From Pseudomonas sp. HS6 (GTDB lineage: Bacteria > Pseudomonadota > Gammaproteobacteria > Pseudomonadales > Pseudomonadaceae), in NCBI RefSeq assembly GCF_023375815.1, contig NZ_CP067412.1, positions 5,022,001 to 5,086,000 on the forward strand: DNA of 64,000 nt. The letters are read 5' to 3'. Numbering within the stretch: the stretch's first letter is position 1; every line of letters begins with the position of its first letter. The position numbers and the translations under genes were made by a program. Shown in pieces: positions 27,825 through 37,187 of the stretch. Under the pieces are notes generated by a model. That model made no database searches, was not told where the DNA came from, and saw only the letters and a list, made by a program, of their open reading frames with translations.

Positions 27825-28916
27825 TTATTCGGAGGGCACGTATTCTACAACTTCCAGATCGAAACCGGATATCGCATTAAATTTCATCGGTGCGGACATC
27901 AGGCGCATTTTGCGCACACCGAGGTCACGCAGGATCTGCGAACCGGCACCGACGATGCTGTAGGTGGTCGGTTTTTTCACCGCCGCCTGATCGCCGGTTT
28001 CGCGGATATGCGCCAGCAACACGTCGCCATCGAGCGGGTGACCGAGCAACAACACCACACCGCTGCCGGCCTCGGCAACCGCAGCCATGGCGGCGCGCAG
28101 GCTCCAGCGGCCCGGTTGCTTGACCATCAGCAGGTCGCGCAGCGGGTCCATGTTGTGCACGCGAACCAAGGTCGGCTCTTCGGCGCAAACGGTGCCCAGG
28201 GTCAGTGCCATGTGCACGTCGCCTTCCACGGAATCACGATAGGTCACCAGGTTGAATTGGCCCAGTTCGCTGTCCAGTGGCTGCTCGGCAATCCGCTGAA
28301 CGGTACGTTCGTGGATCATCCGGTAGTGAATCAGGTCGGCGATGGTGCCGATCTTGATGTTGTGTTCGGCCGCGAAAGCTTCCAGTTCGGCGCGACGGGA
28401 CATGGTGCCGTCGTCGTTCATCACTTCGCAGATCACGCCGCTCGGCTCGAAACCGGCCATACGCGCCAGGTCGCAAGCCGCTTCGGTGTGACCGGCGCGT
28501 GCCAGGGTGCCACCGGCCTGGGCCATCAGCGGGAAGATGTGGCCCGGGCTGACGATGTCTTCGGCTTTCGCGTCTTTCGCGGCAGCCGCTTGCACGGTGC
28601 GCGCGCGGTCAGCGGCGGAGATGCCGGTGGTCACGCCTTCGGCGGCTTCGATCGACACGGTGAACTTGGTGCCGAAACCGGAACCGTTGCGCGGCGCCAT
28701 CAGCGGCAGCTTCAAGGTTTCGCAGCGCTCGCGGCTCATCGGCATGCAGATCAGGCCACGGGCGTGCTTGGCCATGAAGTTGATGTGCTCGGCCTTACAG
28801 CATTCGGCGGCCATGATCAGGTCGCCTTCGTTCTCGCGGTCTTCGTCATCCATGAGGATGACCATCTTGCCTTGGCGGATGTCTTCAACCAGTTCTTCGA
28901 TGCTATTGAGCGCCAC
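27825..28916 (-). CDS. ribBA: 3,4-dihydroxy-2-butanone-4-phosphate synthase with degenerate GTP cyclohydrolase II domain
   Basis: This 363-residue protein makes dihydroxybutanone phosphate from ribulose-5-phosphate. The RibB domain (residues 1 to about 200) is intact: ILMDDEDRENEGDL, GLICMPM, SPGHIFPL, RAGHTEAACDLARMAG. The C-terminal RibA-like domain (about 205-363) lacks the three zinc cysteines: the stretch equivalent to CLTGD...RCDC reads HNMDPLRDLLMVKQPG. So it should have no cyclohydrolase activity, as in the RibBX type described in other proteobacteria; ribA at 23759-24376 supplies it. It lies 16 nt after ribC. Confidence 0.93.
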   Translation of the reverse strand: MALNSIEELVEDIRQGKMVILMDDEDRENEGDLIMAAECCKAEHINFMAKHARGLICMPMSRERCETLKLPLMAPRNGSGFGTKFTVSIEAAEGVTTGISAADRARTVQAAAAKDAKAEDIVSPGHIFPLMAQAGGTLARAGHTEAACDLARMAGFEPSGVICEVMNDDGTMSRRAELEAFAAEHNIKIGTIADLIHYRMIHERTVQRIAEQPLDSELGQFNLVTYRDSVEGDVHMALTLGTVCAEEPTLVRVHNMDPLRDLLMVKQPGRWSLRAAMAAVAEAGSGVVLLLGHPLDGDVLLAHIRETGDQAAVKKPTTYSIVGAGSQILRDLGVRKMRLMSAPMKFNAISGFDLEVVEYVPSE

Positions 28917-28932
28917 AAGGCACCCCCTTCAG

Positions 28933-29598
28933 TCAGGATTTGAGGTAGCCGTTGGCGGCCAGAAAGCTTTCAGTGATCGTACCGCCGGCGGTCGGCTCTG
29001 CGGCCTTGTCGCCCAACAGCAGACGCTCCAGATAACGCGCCAGCAGGTCGACTTCCAGGTTCACCCGGCGACCTGGCTTGTAGGACGCCATGATGGTTTC
29101 GCTCAAGGTGTGCGGGATGATCGTCAGCAGGAATTCGGCGCCATCGACCGCGTTCACGGTCAGGCTGGTGCCATCAACCGTGATCGAGCCTTTGTGAGCG
29201 ATGTACTTGGCCAGTTCTTTCGGCGCGCGGATGCGAAATTCCACGGCGCGGGCATTGTCGCTGCGCGAGACCACTTCGCCGACACCGTCGACGTGACCGC
29301 TGACCAGGTGCCCGCCGAGACGGGTGGTCGGGGTCAGGGCTTTTTCCAGATTGACCGGGCTGCCGCTTTTCAGGTCATTCATGGCGGTGCAGTCGAGGGT
29401 TTCGCGACTGACGTCGGCGGCAAAGCCGTCGCCCGGCAGTTCCACAGCAGTCAGGCACACGCCGTTGACCGCGATGCTGTCGCCGAGTTTGACGTCGCTC
29501 AGGTCGAGCTTGCCGGTTTCGACATGCACCCGTACATCACCGCCCTTTGGGGTCAGTGCGCGGATACTGCCAATGGATTCGATGATGCCGGTAAACAT
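28933..29598 (-). CDS. ribC: Riboflavin synthase alpha chain
   Basis: This 221-residue enzyme dismutates two 6,7-dimethyl-8-ribityllumazines to riboflavin. The two lumazine-binding repeats are visible: MFTGIIESIG...GDSIAVNGVCLTAV in the first half and GGHLVSGHVDGVG...GSITVDGTSLTVN in the second. AAGGAG lies 8 nt before the ATG. Also called ribE in other species. Confidence 0.96.
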   Translation of the reverse strand: MFTGIIESIGSIRALTPKGGDVRVHVETGKLDLSDVKLGDSIAVNGVCLTAVELPGDGFAADVSRETLDCTAMNDLKSGSPVNLEKALTPTTRLGGHLVSGHVDGVGEVVSRSDNARAVEFRIRAPKELAKYIAHKGSITVDGTSLTVNAVDGAEFLLTIIPHTLSETIMASYKPGRRVNLEVDLLARYLERLLLGDKAAEPTAGGTITESFLAANGYLKS

Positions 29599-29645
29599 GG
29601 GGTTCTCCTTGAGAACGAAGCCAGCGCTGACGCGATGGCGAAAAA

Positions 29646-30779
29646 TTATACGCTCGTCGATGGCTGAGGGATTGCAGTGACTCGCCAGTCATCGCCAACC
29701 GCGCGAATTTCAGTGATTTTCAGCTCCGGCGCATCCTTCATATAGGCTAGCGGCCAGTCCAGCAGCGGACGCGCCGTGGAGCCGAGAAACTTGCCGGCGA
29801 TGAAGATCACGAACTCATCGACCAGACCGAGTTGGGCAAACGCGCCGGCCAGTCGCGGACCGGCCTCGACCAGCACTTCGTTGACGCCACGGTTGGCCAG
29901 TTCGATCAGCAATTGATGCAGATCGACCTGACCGTCGTCACCCGGCACGATCAGGCATTCCGGGCCGTGGGCGTACTGTTCTTCGATGGCCACGCAGGTG
30001 GCGACCAGCGCCGGACCGGCCTTGAAGAACGGTGCATCCAGCGGCACTCGCAGACGCCCGTCGATCAGCACCCGCAGCGGCGGACGACTCAGGGCCAGCG
30101 CGGTTTGCTCGGCGTCCAGCCCCAGTTCATCGCCGCGCACGGTCAGTCGTGCGCCGTCGGCCAGCACCGTGTCGGCGCCGGTCAGCACCACACTGGCTTG
30201 GGCGCGCAAACGCTGCACCGCAGAACGCGCGGCAGGGCCGGTGATCCATTGGCTTTCGCCGCTTTCCATTGCCGTGCGGCCGTCGAGGCTCATGGCCAAC
30301 TTGACCCGCACGAACGGCAAGCCGTGCTCCATGCGTTTCAGAAAACCTTGATTGAGCTTGCGCGCTTCGGCTTCCAGCACACCGCTTTCGGTGGCGATAC
30401 CGGCATCGGCCAGACGCTGCAAACCGCGCCCGGCCACTTGCGGATTCGGATCGCGCATTGCCGCGACCACCCGGCCAACACCGGCATTCACCAGCGCATC
30501 GGCACACGGCGGTGTACGGCCGTGGTGGCTGCAAGGCTCGAGAGTGACGTAAGCGGTCGCGCCCCGGGCCAGCTCAGCGGCGGCGCGCAGGGCGTGCACT
30601 TCAGCGTGGGGTTCGCCGGCACGCTCATGCCAGCCTTCGCCGACAATTTGCCCGTCGCGCACGATCACGCAGCCAACCCGTGGATTGGGATGGGTCGTGT
30701 AATGCCCTTTGCGCGCCAGTTCCAAGGCCCGGGCCATGAAGTGGGCGTCGAGGATGGCCTGCTCGGCGGCGCTGGTCAT
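29646..30779 (-). CDS. ribD: Bifunctional diaminohydroxyphosphoribosylaminopyrimidine deaminase/reductase
   Basis: This 377-residue enzyme performs the second and third steps after GTP cyclohydrolase in riboflavin synthesis. The N-terminal deaminase has the zinc motif HAEVHAL and [11 protein letters not shown]; the C-terminal reductase has [24 protein letters not shown] and the NADPH-binding [11 protein letters not shown]. Its start overlaps the nrdR stop. Confidence 0.97.
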   Translation of the reverse strand: MTSAAEQAILDAHFMARALELARKGHYTTHPNPRVGCVIVRDGQIVGEGWHERAGEPHAEVHALRAAAELARGATAYVTLEPCSHHGRTPPCADALVNAGVGRVVAAMRDPNPQVAGRGLQRLADAGIATESGVLEAEARKLNQGFLKRMEHGLPFVRVKLAMSLDGRTAMESGESQWITGPAARSAVQRLRAQASVVLTGADTVLADGARLTVRGDELGLDAEQTALALSRPPLRVLIDGRLRVPLDAPFFKAGPALVATCVAIEEQYAHGPECLIVPGDDGQVDLHQLLIELANRGVNEVLVEAGPRLAGAFAQLGLVDEFVIFIAGKFLGSTARPLLDWPLAYMKDAPELKITEIRAVGDDWRVTAIPQPSTSV

Positions 30780-31240
30780 TCTTTCACCGGTTCACGGGCG
30801 AGACGGTCGATCTCTTCGCGGAACTCGTTGAGGTCCTGGAAGCGGCGATACACGGAAGCGAAACGGATGTAGGCGACTTCATCGAGCTTTTGCAGCTCGG
30901 CCATCACCAGTTCGCCGACCACGAGGGATTTGACCTCGCGTTCGCCGGTCGCGCGCAACTTGTGTTTGATGTGCACCAGCGAGGACTCGAGACGCTCGAC
31001 GCTCACCGGACGTTTCTCCAGGGCGCGTTGCATGCCGGCGCGGAGTTTATCTTCGTCGAACGGTTGGCGGCTGCCGTCGGTTTTGATCAGGCGCGGCAAC
31101 ACCAGCTCGGCCGTCTCGAACGTCGTGAAACGTTCGCCGCAGGCCAGGCATTCACGCCGGCGGCGCACCTGTTCGCCCTCGGCGACCAGACGCGAGTCGA
31201 TGACCTTGGTGTCGTTGGCACCGCAGAAGGGACAGTGCAT
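30776..31240 (-). CDS. nrdR: Transcriptional repressor NrdR
   Basis: This 154-residue protein represses ribonucleotide reductase genes in response to ATP/dATP. A zinc ribbon (CPFC...CLACGERF) opens it and an ATP-cone follows ([22 protein letters not shown]). The ATG at 31240 gives the canonical MHCPFCG start; frames open further upstream are not family-like. It begins the nrdR-ribD string, a conserved arrangement. Confidence 0.97.
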   Translation of the reverse strand: MHCPFCGANDTKVIDSRLVAEGEQVRRRRECLACGERFTTFETAELVLPRLIKTDGSRQPFDEDKLRAGMQRALEKRPVSVERLESSLVHIKHKLRATGEREVKSLVVGELVMAELQKLDEVAYIRFASVYRRFQDLNEFREEIDRLAREPVKE

Positions 31241-31368
31241 GGTGGCTGGCAACAAAAAAAGGGAGGGCCATGGTAGCGCATCCCGGTGGCAAGACAAGCC
31301 ATAGGCTTTGCGGTATACAGACTGCCATGATCGTTTGATCCATGGATTTCATTTTGCTGGAGCCGCCA

Positions 31369-31833
31369 ATGTCGTTACGACCGCTCGTTTTGCTCAGTGT
31401 TTTCAGCCTGCTGGTGGCCTGTGGCAGCGATGCGCCCAAGCCGCAGCCGCCAACGCCGGGCCCCGCACCGCAACAAGCGCAGAAAAAGGCTAAAGAAGCT
31501 GCCGACCTCGGCCCGCTGCCTGCGTATCAACGGGAACTGAGCGGCACCCTGCAAGGCGTGCCCGCTGGCGCCGAAGTCGAACTGGCGCTGCTGGTGATCG
31601 ACGAGAAAGGTCGCCCGCAGCAATTGCTCGCCAGTTCCAGCCTGATCGGCAACAACCAGATTTTGCCGTTTCATCTGCGTTTCAACCCTGACGCCTTCCC
31701 GGCCGGTGCTCGGGTCGAAATGCGTGGTCGCGCCAGCCAGTCCGGCCAATTGATCCTGCACCTGCCGTCGCAGACCATCAGCCAGCCGACCACCCAGGCA
31801 CTGGGCCAACTGCAATTTGTCAAAGCCCCATGA
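31369..31833 (+). CDS. YbaY-like lipoprotein
   Basis: This 154-residue protein has a signal peptide ending in a lipobox (LLVAC), then a Pro/Gln-rich linker and a beta domain resembling the YbaY/META-associated fold (LSGTLQGVPAGAEVELALLVIDEKGRPQQLLASSSL). It is probably outer-membrane anchored. The ATG at 31369 has TGGAG 7 nt upstream. Its stop overlaps the next start by ATGA, so it is co-translated with the methyltransferase. Confidence 0.8.
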   Translation: MSLRPLVLLSVFSLLVACGSDAPKPQPPTPGPAPQQAQKKAKEAADLGPLPAYQRELSGTLQGVPAGAEVELALLVIDEKGRPQQLLASSSLIGNNQILPFHLRFNPDAFPAGARVEMRGRASQSGQLILHLPSQTISQPTTQALGQLQFVKAP

Positions 31834-32486
31834 ATGCACCGCTAGACCTGCAACAGGCGCTGGGCGAGTTGCTCGGCGATGCCCGGCTGGTGGCCTGCCC
31901 GCTGCCGGACACTGATCTGAAACTGTGGCTGATCGATGGCGACAACATGGCCCGGGAATTCAGCCCGGACGAAACCCGGCGCATCCTCCACGAACCGCCG
32001 TACTGGAGCTTCTGCTGGGCGAGCGGTCTGGCCGTGGCACGCTATCTGGCGGAATTCCCCGAGTGGGTGCGTGGTAAACGCGTACTGGACTTCGGCGCCG
32101 GTTCCGGGATCGCCGGGATTGCCGCCGTGAAGGCCGGCGCGCTGGAAGTGGTGGCCTGCGACCTTGATCCGCTGGCCATTACCGCCTGCCGGGCCAACGC
32201 TGAACTCAATGATGTGCAGATGAGTTATTCCACGGACTTCTTCACCGAGGCAGATCGCTTCGATCTGATCCTGGTGGCCGACGTACTGTACGACCGGGAA
32301 AACCTGCCACTGCTCGACGCATTTCTCAGTCGCGGCCGCGAAGCATTGGTGGCGGATTCGCGGGTCAGGGATTTCCGTCATCCACTGTACCGGCGCATCG
32401 AGATGCTCGAAGCCATGACCCTGCCGGATCTGGCCGAGCCTGAAGAGTTTCGCCATGTCAGCCTCTACCACGCGGCCCGCGCCTGA
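31830..32486 (+). CDS. Class I SAM-dependent methyltransferase
   Basis: This 218-residue protein has the Rossmann methyltransferase core: VLDFGAGSGIAGIAAVKAGA (motif I), ACDLDPLAITACRANAELN (motif II) and ILVADVLYD (motif IV). The pattern resembles the ETFB-lysine/NNMT-like group of protein methyltransferases, but the substrate cannot be told. It lies between a lipoprotein and cnoX. Confidence 0.85.
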   Translation: MNAPLDLQQALGELLGDARLVACPLPDTDLKLWLIDGDNMAREFSPDETRRILHEPPYWSFCWASGLAVARYLAEFPEWVRGKRVLDFGAGSGIAGIAAVKAGALEVVACDLDPLAITACRANAELNDVQMSYSTDFFTEADRFDLILVADVLYDRENLPLLDAFLSRGREALVADSRVRDFRHPLYRRIEMLEAMTLPDLAEPEEFRHVSLYHAARA

Positions 32487-32525
32487 CCGTATAGTTGCCC
32501 CATTCACGCTTTTACGAGATACCCC

Positions 32526-33398
32526 ATGAGTCAGCAAACGCCGTACATCTTCGACGCCACGACGGCCGACTTCGACCAGTCGGTGATCGAAGCTTCCTTC
32601 CAAAAACCGGTGCTGGTGGATTTCTGGGCCGAATGGTGTGCGCCATGCAAGGCGCTGATGCCTATGCTGCAGGGCATCGCCGAGAGCTATCAGGGCGAGT
32701 TGCTGCTGGCCAAGGTCGACTGCGACGTCGAGCAGGACATCGTCGCCCGCTTCGGCATCCGCAGTCTGCCGACCGTGGTGCTGTTCAAGGACGGTCAACC
32801 GGTGGACGGCTTTGCCGGCGCCCAACCGGAATCCGCTGTGCGCGCCCTGCTCGAACCGCATGTGAAGATGCCGCCACCCGCCGCCGCCGATCCGTTCGAG
32901 CAAGCCCAGGCGCTGTTCGACGAAGGTCGTTACGCCGATGCCGAAGCCGCGCTGGTGGTGATGCTCAATGAAGACAACACCAACGCCAAGGCGCTGATCC
33001 TGTATGCCCGTTGCCTGACTGAGCGCGGTGAACTGGGCGAAGCGCAAACCGTGCTCGACGCGGTCAAGAGCGACGAGCACAAAGCCGCGCTGGCCGGTGC
33101 CAAGGCACAGATCAAGTTCCTAGGCCTGGCCCTTGACCTGCCGGACGCCGCCGACCTGAAAAGCCGTCTGGCGCAGAACCCGCAGGACGATGAAGCGGTG
33201 TATCAACTGGCGATCCAGCAACTGGCCCGTCAGCAATACGAAGCGGCGCTGGATGCCTTGCTCAAACTGTTCATCCGCAACCGCAGCTACGGCGAAGGCC
33301 TGCCGCACAAGACCTTGCTGCAAGTGTTCGAACTGCTGGGCAACGATCACCCGCTGGTGACCGCTTACCGGCGCAAGGTGTTTGCGGCGCTGTACTAA
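32526..33398 (+). CDS. cnoX: Thioredoxin-TPR co-chaperone CnoX (YbbN)
   Basis: This 290-residue protein has a thioredoxin domain (FWAEWCAPCK, Cys38 and Cys41 intact) and then TPR-like helices (QAQALFDEGRYADAEAALVVML...). YbbN/CnoX binds oxidatively damaged proteins and passes them to GroEL or DnaK. Here the CxxC is complete, unlike the S-x-x-C of E. coli, so redox activity is possible. It starts 39 nt after the methyltransferase. Confidence 0.93.
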   Translation: MSQQTPYIFDATTADFDQSVIEASFQKPVLVDFWAEWCAPCKALMPMLQGIAESYQGELLLAKVDCDVEQDIVARFGIRSLPTVVLFKDGQPVDGFAGAQPESAVRALLEPHVKMPPPAAADPFEQAQALFDEGRYADAEAALVVMLNEDNTNAKALILYARCLTERGELGEAQTVLDAVKSDEHKAALAGAKAQIKFLGLALDLPDAADLKSRLAQNPQDDEAVYQLAIQQLARQQYEAALDALLKLFIRNRSYGEGLPHKTLLQVFELLGNDHPLVTAYRRKVFAALY

Positions 33399-33402
33399 GC
33401 GC

Positions 33403-33759
33403 TTACTCGATCCAGCTGTAGAGCGGCGTATCCCCGCCGCTCAGCACTTTCACGTCGGATGAATGACGCAGGCGCACCAACAGGCGCTTGCCCGCCGCAG
33501 CGCTGCCGGTCAGCCCTTCGAGTTGATCCAACAGCTCCGGCCCGCTGAGCTGCCCGGCCTTGCGCAACAGATCCCTGGCGACCTGCCACAACGCGTCATC
33601 CTGATTGACCGGTTTCGCCACCGGCGCCGCGGCTGCTTGCGGCTGGGCCGGTTGCACCTGCACGCCCAACTGCGCACCGAGCCGCGCCCAGTCGCTTTCA
33701 TCCAGTTCCAGGGTCAAATCCACCGGCAACTCGCCGACGGTTCCGCGTATCCGCAACAT
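33403..33759 (-). CDS. Conserved hypothetical protein
   Basis: This 118-residue protein has no signal peptide. A beta N-terminus (MLRIRGTVGELPVDLTLELD), a Pro/Ala-rich linker and a helical C-terminus are visible; no family is recognised. It converges with cnoX 4 nt away and its start faces the zinc operon across a shared 135-nt promoter region. A similar gene sits at the same place in P. aeruginosa. Confidence 0.7.
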   Translation of the reverse strand: MLRIRGTVGELPVDLTLELDESDWARLGAQLGVQVQPAQPQAAAAPVAKPVNQDDALWQVARDLLRKAGQLSGPELLDQLEGLTGSAAAGKRLLVRLRHSSDVKVLSGGDTPLYSWIE

Positions 33760-33845
33760 AAGCTTCGCTCCCGCACATTTCTGACCTGCATGCTCCCATG
33801 GGACTTGTGCAACGCCAAGCGGGCGGGCAAACTCTGCGCACTTTC

Positions 33846-33863
33846 GTTATAAGATTACATAAC
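33846..33863 (+). promoter_or_regulatory. Zur-like operator upstream of the zinc operon
   Basis: GTTAT-AAG-ATTAC (33846-33858) differs by one base in the arms from the Zur core GTTAT-N3-ATAAC, and ATAAC follows at once (33859-33863). It lies about 33 nt before the zrgA start codon and overlaps possible -10 hexamers, as a zinc repressor site should. Zur control of the equivalent P. aeruginosa genes under zinc limitation is known. Confidence 0.6.
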
Positions 33864-33894
33864 AAACTCTTCACTTTACTTCCCGGAGTTCGCC

Positions 33895-34497
33895 ATGCGT
33901 CGTCTGCTGCTCGCTTTGCCGTTTGCCCTGTTGCCGCTGGCCATCGCCCAGGCTGCCGATGAGCACGATCATGATCACGAACATGGCAGCCTCGGTGCCC
34001 ACGAACATGGCGTCGGTCGCCTGAACGCGGCGCTCGATGGCCAGACTCTGGAACTAGAGCTGGACAGCCCGGCGATGAACCTGGTCGGCTTCGAACACAC
34101 CGCCACCAGCGATGCCGACAAAGCCAAGGTCGCTGCCGCCCGCGCGCAACTCGAAAAACCGCTGGCGCTGTTCAGCCTGCCGGCCGCCGCCGGTTGCAAG
34201 GTCTCCAGCCAGGAACTGTCGAGCCCGCTGTTCGGCGACAAGCCGGATGCCGACGATCACGACGACGATGACCACGACGAAGACGCCAAGGGCGGTGAAG
34301 CGCATCACCACGATCACAGCGAAATCCACGCTCACTACCAGTTCACCTGCGCAGCGCCGGGTGCTTTGAGCACGCTGGATCTGGCAAATATCTTCAATAC
34401 CTTCCCGGCCACCCAGAAAATTCAGGTACAACTGATCAGCCCGAACGGCCAGCAAGGCACGGAAGTGACGGCCAAATCCGCCGCCCTGAAATTCTGA
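33895..34497 (+). CDS. ZrgA-like periplasmic zinc-binding protein (DUF2796)
   Basis: This 200-residue exported protein has a signal peptide (LLLALPFALLPLAIAQAA) and two His/Asp-rich stretches, DEHDHDHEH near the N-terminus and a DDHDDDDHDEDAK...HHHDHSEIHAH region near residue 130. It matches DUF2796/ZrgA. It should bind zinc in the periplasm and hand it to the ABC system that follows. It opens a four-gene operon equivalent to P. aeruginosa PA4063-PA4066. Confidence 0.88.
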   Translation: MRRLLLALPFALLPLAIAQAADEHDHDHEHGSLGAHEHGVGRLNAALDGQTLELELDSPAMNLVGFEHTATSDADKAKVAAARAQLEKPLALFSLPAAAGCKVSSQELSSPLFGDKPDADDHDDDDHDEDAKGGEAHHHDHSEIHAHYQFTCAAPGALSTLDLANIFNTFPATQKIQVQLISPNGQQGTEVTAKSAALKF

Positions 34498-34512
34498 TCA
34501 CGAACCGGCACC

Positions 34513-35223
34513 ATGACCCAAGCACTCATCGAACTGTCCGACCTGGGCTTCAACTGGCCCGGTCACCCGCCGCTGCTGGACATCACGGCGTTTCGTCTGG
34601 AACCGGGTGAAACCCTGTTCCTCAAGGGCCCCAGCGGCAGCGGCAAGACCACCCTGCTCGGTCTGCTCGGCGGGGTGCAGAAGCCCGGTCGCGGCAGCAT
34701 TCGCCTGCTCGGCCAGGAGCTGACCGAGTTGGGTGCCGGCGCTCGCGACCGCTTTCGCGTCGATCACACCGGCTACATTTTCCAGCAATTCAACCTGCTG
34801 CCGTTTCTCTCGGTGCGCGAGAACGTCGAGCTGCCGTGCCACTTTTCCAAGCTGCGCGCTGAACGCGCGAAACAACGTCACGGCAGCGTCGATCAGGCTG
34901 CCGCAACCCTGCTCGCCCATTTGGGTCTGAAGGACGAAGGCATTCTTGGCCGTCGCGCCGACTCGCTGTCGATCGGCCAGCAGCAACGGGTCGCCGCCGC
35001 GCGTGCACTGATCGGTCAGCCGGAACTGGTGATCGCCGACGAGCCGACTTCGGCACTGGATTACGACGCCCGGGAAAACTTCATTCGCCTGCTGTTCGCC
35101 GAGTGCCGTGAGGCCGGGTCGAGCCTGTTGTTCGTCAGCCACGACCAGAGCCTGGCGCCGCTGTTCGACCGTCACCTGTCCCTGGCCGAACTCAATCGCG
35201 CCGCCACGTCTGCCGAGGTCTGA
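34513..35223 (+). CDS. ABC transporter ATP-binding protein, LolD/MacB type
   Basis: This 236-residue ATPase has Walker A GPSGSGKTTL, a Q-loop in FQQFNLLPFLSVREN, the signature LSIGQQQRV and Walker B LVIADEPTSALD. It pairs with the permease that begins one nucleotide after its stop (a TGAG-ATG junction). Family members power extraction or efflux across the inner membrane rather than uptake by a binding protein. Confidence 0.92.
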   Translation: MTQALIELSDLGFNWPGHPPLLDITAFRLEPGETLFLKGPSGSGKTTLLGLLGGVQKPGRGSIRLLGQELTELGAGARDRFRVDHTGYIFQQFNLLPFLSVRENVELPCHFSKLRAERAKQRHGSVDQAAATLLAHLGLKDEGILGRRADSLSIGQQQRVAAARALIGQPELVIADEPTSALDYDARENFIRLLFAECREAGSSLLFVSHDQSLAPLFDRHLSLAELNRAATSAEV

Positions 35224-35224
35224 G

Positions 35225-36490
35225 ATGTATCTGTTCCGTCTGGCCATGGCCAGCCTCGCCAACCGCCGCTTCACCGCCCTGCTCACCGCTTTCGCCATCG
35301 CCCTTTCCGTCTGCCTGCTGCTGGCAGTGGAGCGGGTGCGCACCGAAGCCAAGGCCAGTTTCGCCAGCACCATCAGCGGCACCGACCTGATCGTCGGCGC
35401 CCGTTCCGGTTCGGTGAACCTGCTGCTGTATTCGGTGTTTCGCATCGGCAACGCCACCAACAACATCCGTTGGGACAGCTTCGAACATTTCGCCAGCAAC
35501 CCGAAAGTGAAGTGGGCGATCCCGATGTCCCTCGGCGACTCCCATCGCGGCTACCGGGTGATGGGCACCACCGAAGCCTATTTCGAGCATTACCAGTACG
35601 GTCGCCAGCAGCATCTGGAGTTGGCCGATGGCCGCGCCTTCGCCACCGATCCGTTCGAAGTGGTGCTCGGTGCCGAAGTGGCCGAGGCGCTGCATTACAA
35701 ACTCGGCGACCAACTGGTATTGGCCCACGGCGTGGCGGCGATCAGTCTGGTCAAACATGACGACAAACCGTTCACCGTGGTCGGGATTCTCAAGCGCACC
35801 GGCACCCCGGTGGACCGCACGTTGCACATCAGCCTCGGCGGCATGGAGGCGATCCACATCGACTGGCACAACGGTGTGCCGGCCCGTGGCAACGGCCGAA
35901 TCAGTGCCGATCAGGCGCGCAACATGGACCTGACGCCGCAAGCGATCACCGCGTTCATGCTCGGCCTCAACAGCAAGATTTCCACCTTCGCGCTGCAACG
36001 GGAAATCAACGAATTCCGTGGCGAGCCGATGCTGGCGATTCTGCCGGGTGTGGCCTTGCAAGAACTGTGGAGCCTGATGAGCACCGCCGAAAAAGCGCTG
36101 TTCGTGGTCTCGCTGTTCGTGGTGCTGACCGGGTTGATCGGCATGCTCACGGCGATTCTCACCAGCCTCAACGAACGCCGTCGCGAGATGGCGATCCTGC
36201 GTTCGGTGGGTGCGCGGCCGTGGCACATCGCGAGCCTGCTGGTGCTGGAAGCGTTCGCTCTGGCACTGACCGGGGTCGTCGCCGGGTTGGCGTTGCTGTA
36301 CATCGGCATCGCCGCCGCTCAGGGTTATGTGCAGGCCAATTACGGGCTGTATCTGCCGCTGGCATGGCCAAGCGAGTATGAATGGACGCTGCTCGGTGGC
36401 ATTCTGGCTGCCGCGCTGCTGATGGGCAGCGTGCCGGCCTGGCGCGCGTATCGCCAATCATTGGCCGATGGCCTGTCGATCCGTTTATGA
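35225..36490 (+). CDS. FtsX/MacB-type ABC permease
   Basis: This 421-residue membrane protein has one N-terminal helix (FTALLTAFAIALSVCLLLAV), a large periplasmic MacB-like domain, and three C-terminal helices including the FtsX segment (LFVVSLFVVLTGLIGMLTAIL...RREMAILRSVGARPWHI). It works with the preceding ATPase. The zinc link comes from the operon's first gene and the Zur-like box, not from the protein itself. Confidence 0.9.
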   Translation: MYLFRLAMASLANRRFTALLTAFAIALSVCLLLAVERVRTEAKASFASTISGTDLIVGARSGSVNLLLYSVFRIGNATNNIRWDSFEHFASNPKVKWAIPMSLGDSHRGYRVMGTTEAYFEHYQYGRQQHLELADGRAFATDPFEVVLGAEVAEALHYKLGDQLVLAHGVAAISLVKHDDKPFTVVGILKRTGTPVDRTLHISLGGMEAIHIDWHNGVPARGNGRISADQARNMDLTPQAITAFMLGLNSKISTFALQREINEFRGEPMLAILPGVALQELWSLMSTAEKALFVVSLFVVLTGLIGMLTAILTSLNERRREMAILRSVGARPWHIASLLVLEAFALALTGVVAGLALLYIGIAAAQGYVQANYGLYLPLAWPSEYEWTLLGGILAAALLMGSVPAWRAYRQSLADGLSIRL

Positions 36491-36501
36491 GGATGTTCAC
36501 C

Positions 36502-37020
36502 ATGCCCCGCGCTGTCCTTGCGCTGCTGTTGCTGGTCGCCCTGCCCGTGTGGGCAGCGGCGCCGAAAGACCTGACCTGGTCGGAGATGATCCCGCCGGAC
36601 GCGGCCCCCGAAGTGCCGAACATGACGCCGCTGCATGACTTGTCGAAGATGAGCGATGCACTGTCAGCCGAATCGGCGCCAGCGGCCAAGCAGGACATGC
36701 CCAACGCGCCGGTAGTGCAAAGCCTCGACGGCCAGAACATTCGCCTGCCGGGTTACATCGTGCCGCTGGAGGTCAGCGAAGAAGGTCGTACCACGGACTT
36801 TCTGCTGGTGCCGTACTTCGGCGCCTGCATCCACGTGCCGCCACCGCCGTCGAACCAGATCGTGCATGTGAAAAGTGAAGTCGGCGTGAAGCTCGACGAG
36901 CTGTATCAGCCGTACTGGGTCGAGGGGCCGTTGCAGGTCAAGGCGTCCACCAGCGAACTGGCCGATGCCGGCTACCAGATGGACGCGGACAAGATTTACG
37001 TCTACGAGCTGCCGGAGTAA
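36502..37020 (+). CDS. Exported DUF3299 protein
   Basis: This 172-residue protein has a signal peptide (RAVLALLLLVALPVWA) and a DUF3299 domain (LPGYIVPLEVSEEGRTTDFLLVPYFGACIHVPPPPSNQIVHV), whose GACIH motif could hold a metal. GAGGA is 8 nt before the ATG at 36502; an earlier ATG at 36487 overlaps the permease stop and is equally possible. It is the last gene of the zinc operon. Confidence 0.85.
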   Translation: MPRAVLALLLLVALPVWAAAPKDLTWSEMIPPDAAPEVPNMTPLHDLSKMSDALSAESAPAAKQDMPNAPVVQSLDGQNIRLPGYIVPLEVSEEGRTTDFLLVPYFGACIHVPPPPSNQIVHVKSEVGVKLDELYQPYWVEGPLQVKASTSELADAGYQMDADKIYVYELPE

Positions 37021-37052
37021 ATCTGCTGGTTCTTTATTGCTTGTTAGGGCCC

Positions 37053-37144
37053 TATCGCTGGCAAGCCAGCTCCCACAGGTTTTGTTGGTGATCACAAAAT
37101 TTGTTAACGACTCGATCACTGTGGGAGCTGGCTTGCCAGCGATG
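37053..37144. repeat. REP pair (GCTGGCTTGCCAGC type), inverted
   Basis: An inverted copy (37053-37079) and a forward copy (37119-37144) with inner palindrome GCTGGC-TT-GCCAGC lie between the zinc operon and oprG. Confidence 0.9.
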
Positions 37145-37187
37145 AGGCCATGAAAGTTCCACAGAAATCCGGGGCATCACTGTTTCA

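Noticed and set aside
27734..29645. FMN riboswitch in the rib operon
   Set aside because: The gaps between ribD, ribC, ribBA and ribH are 16-91 nt, too short for the FMN aptamer.
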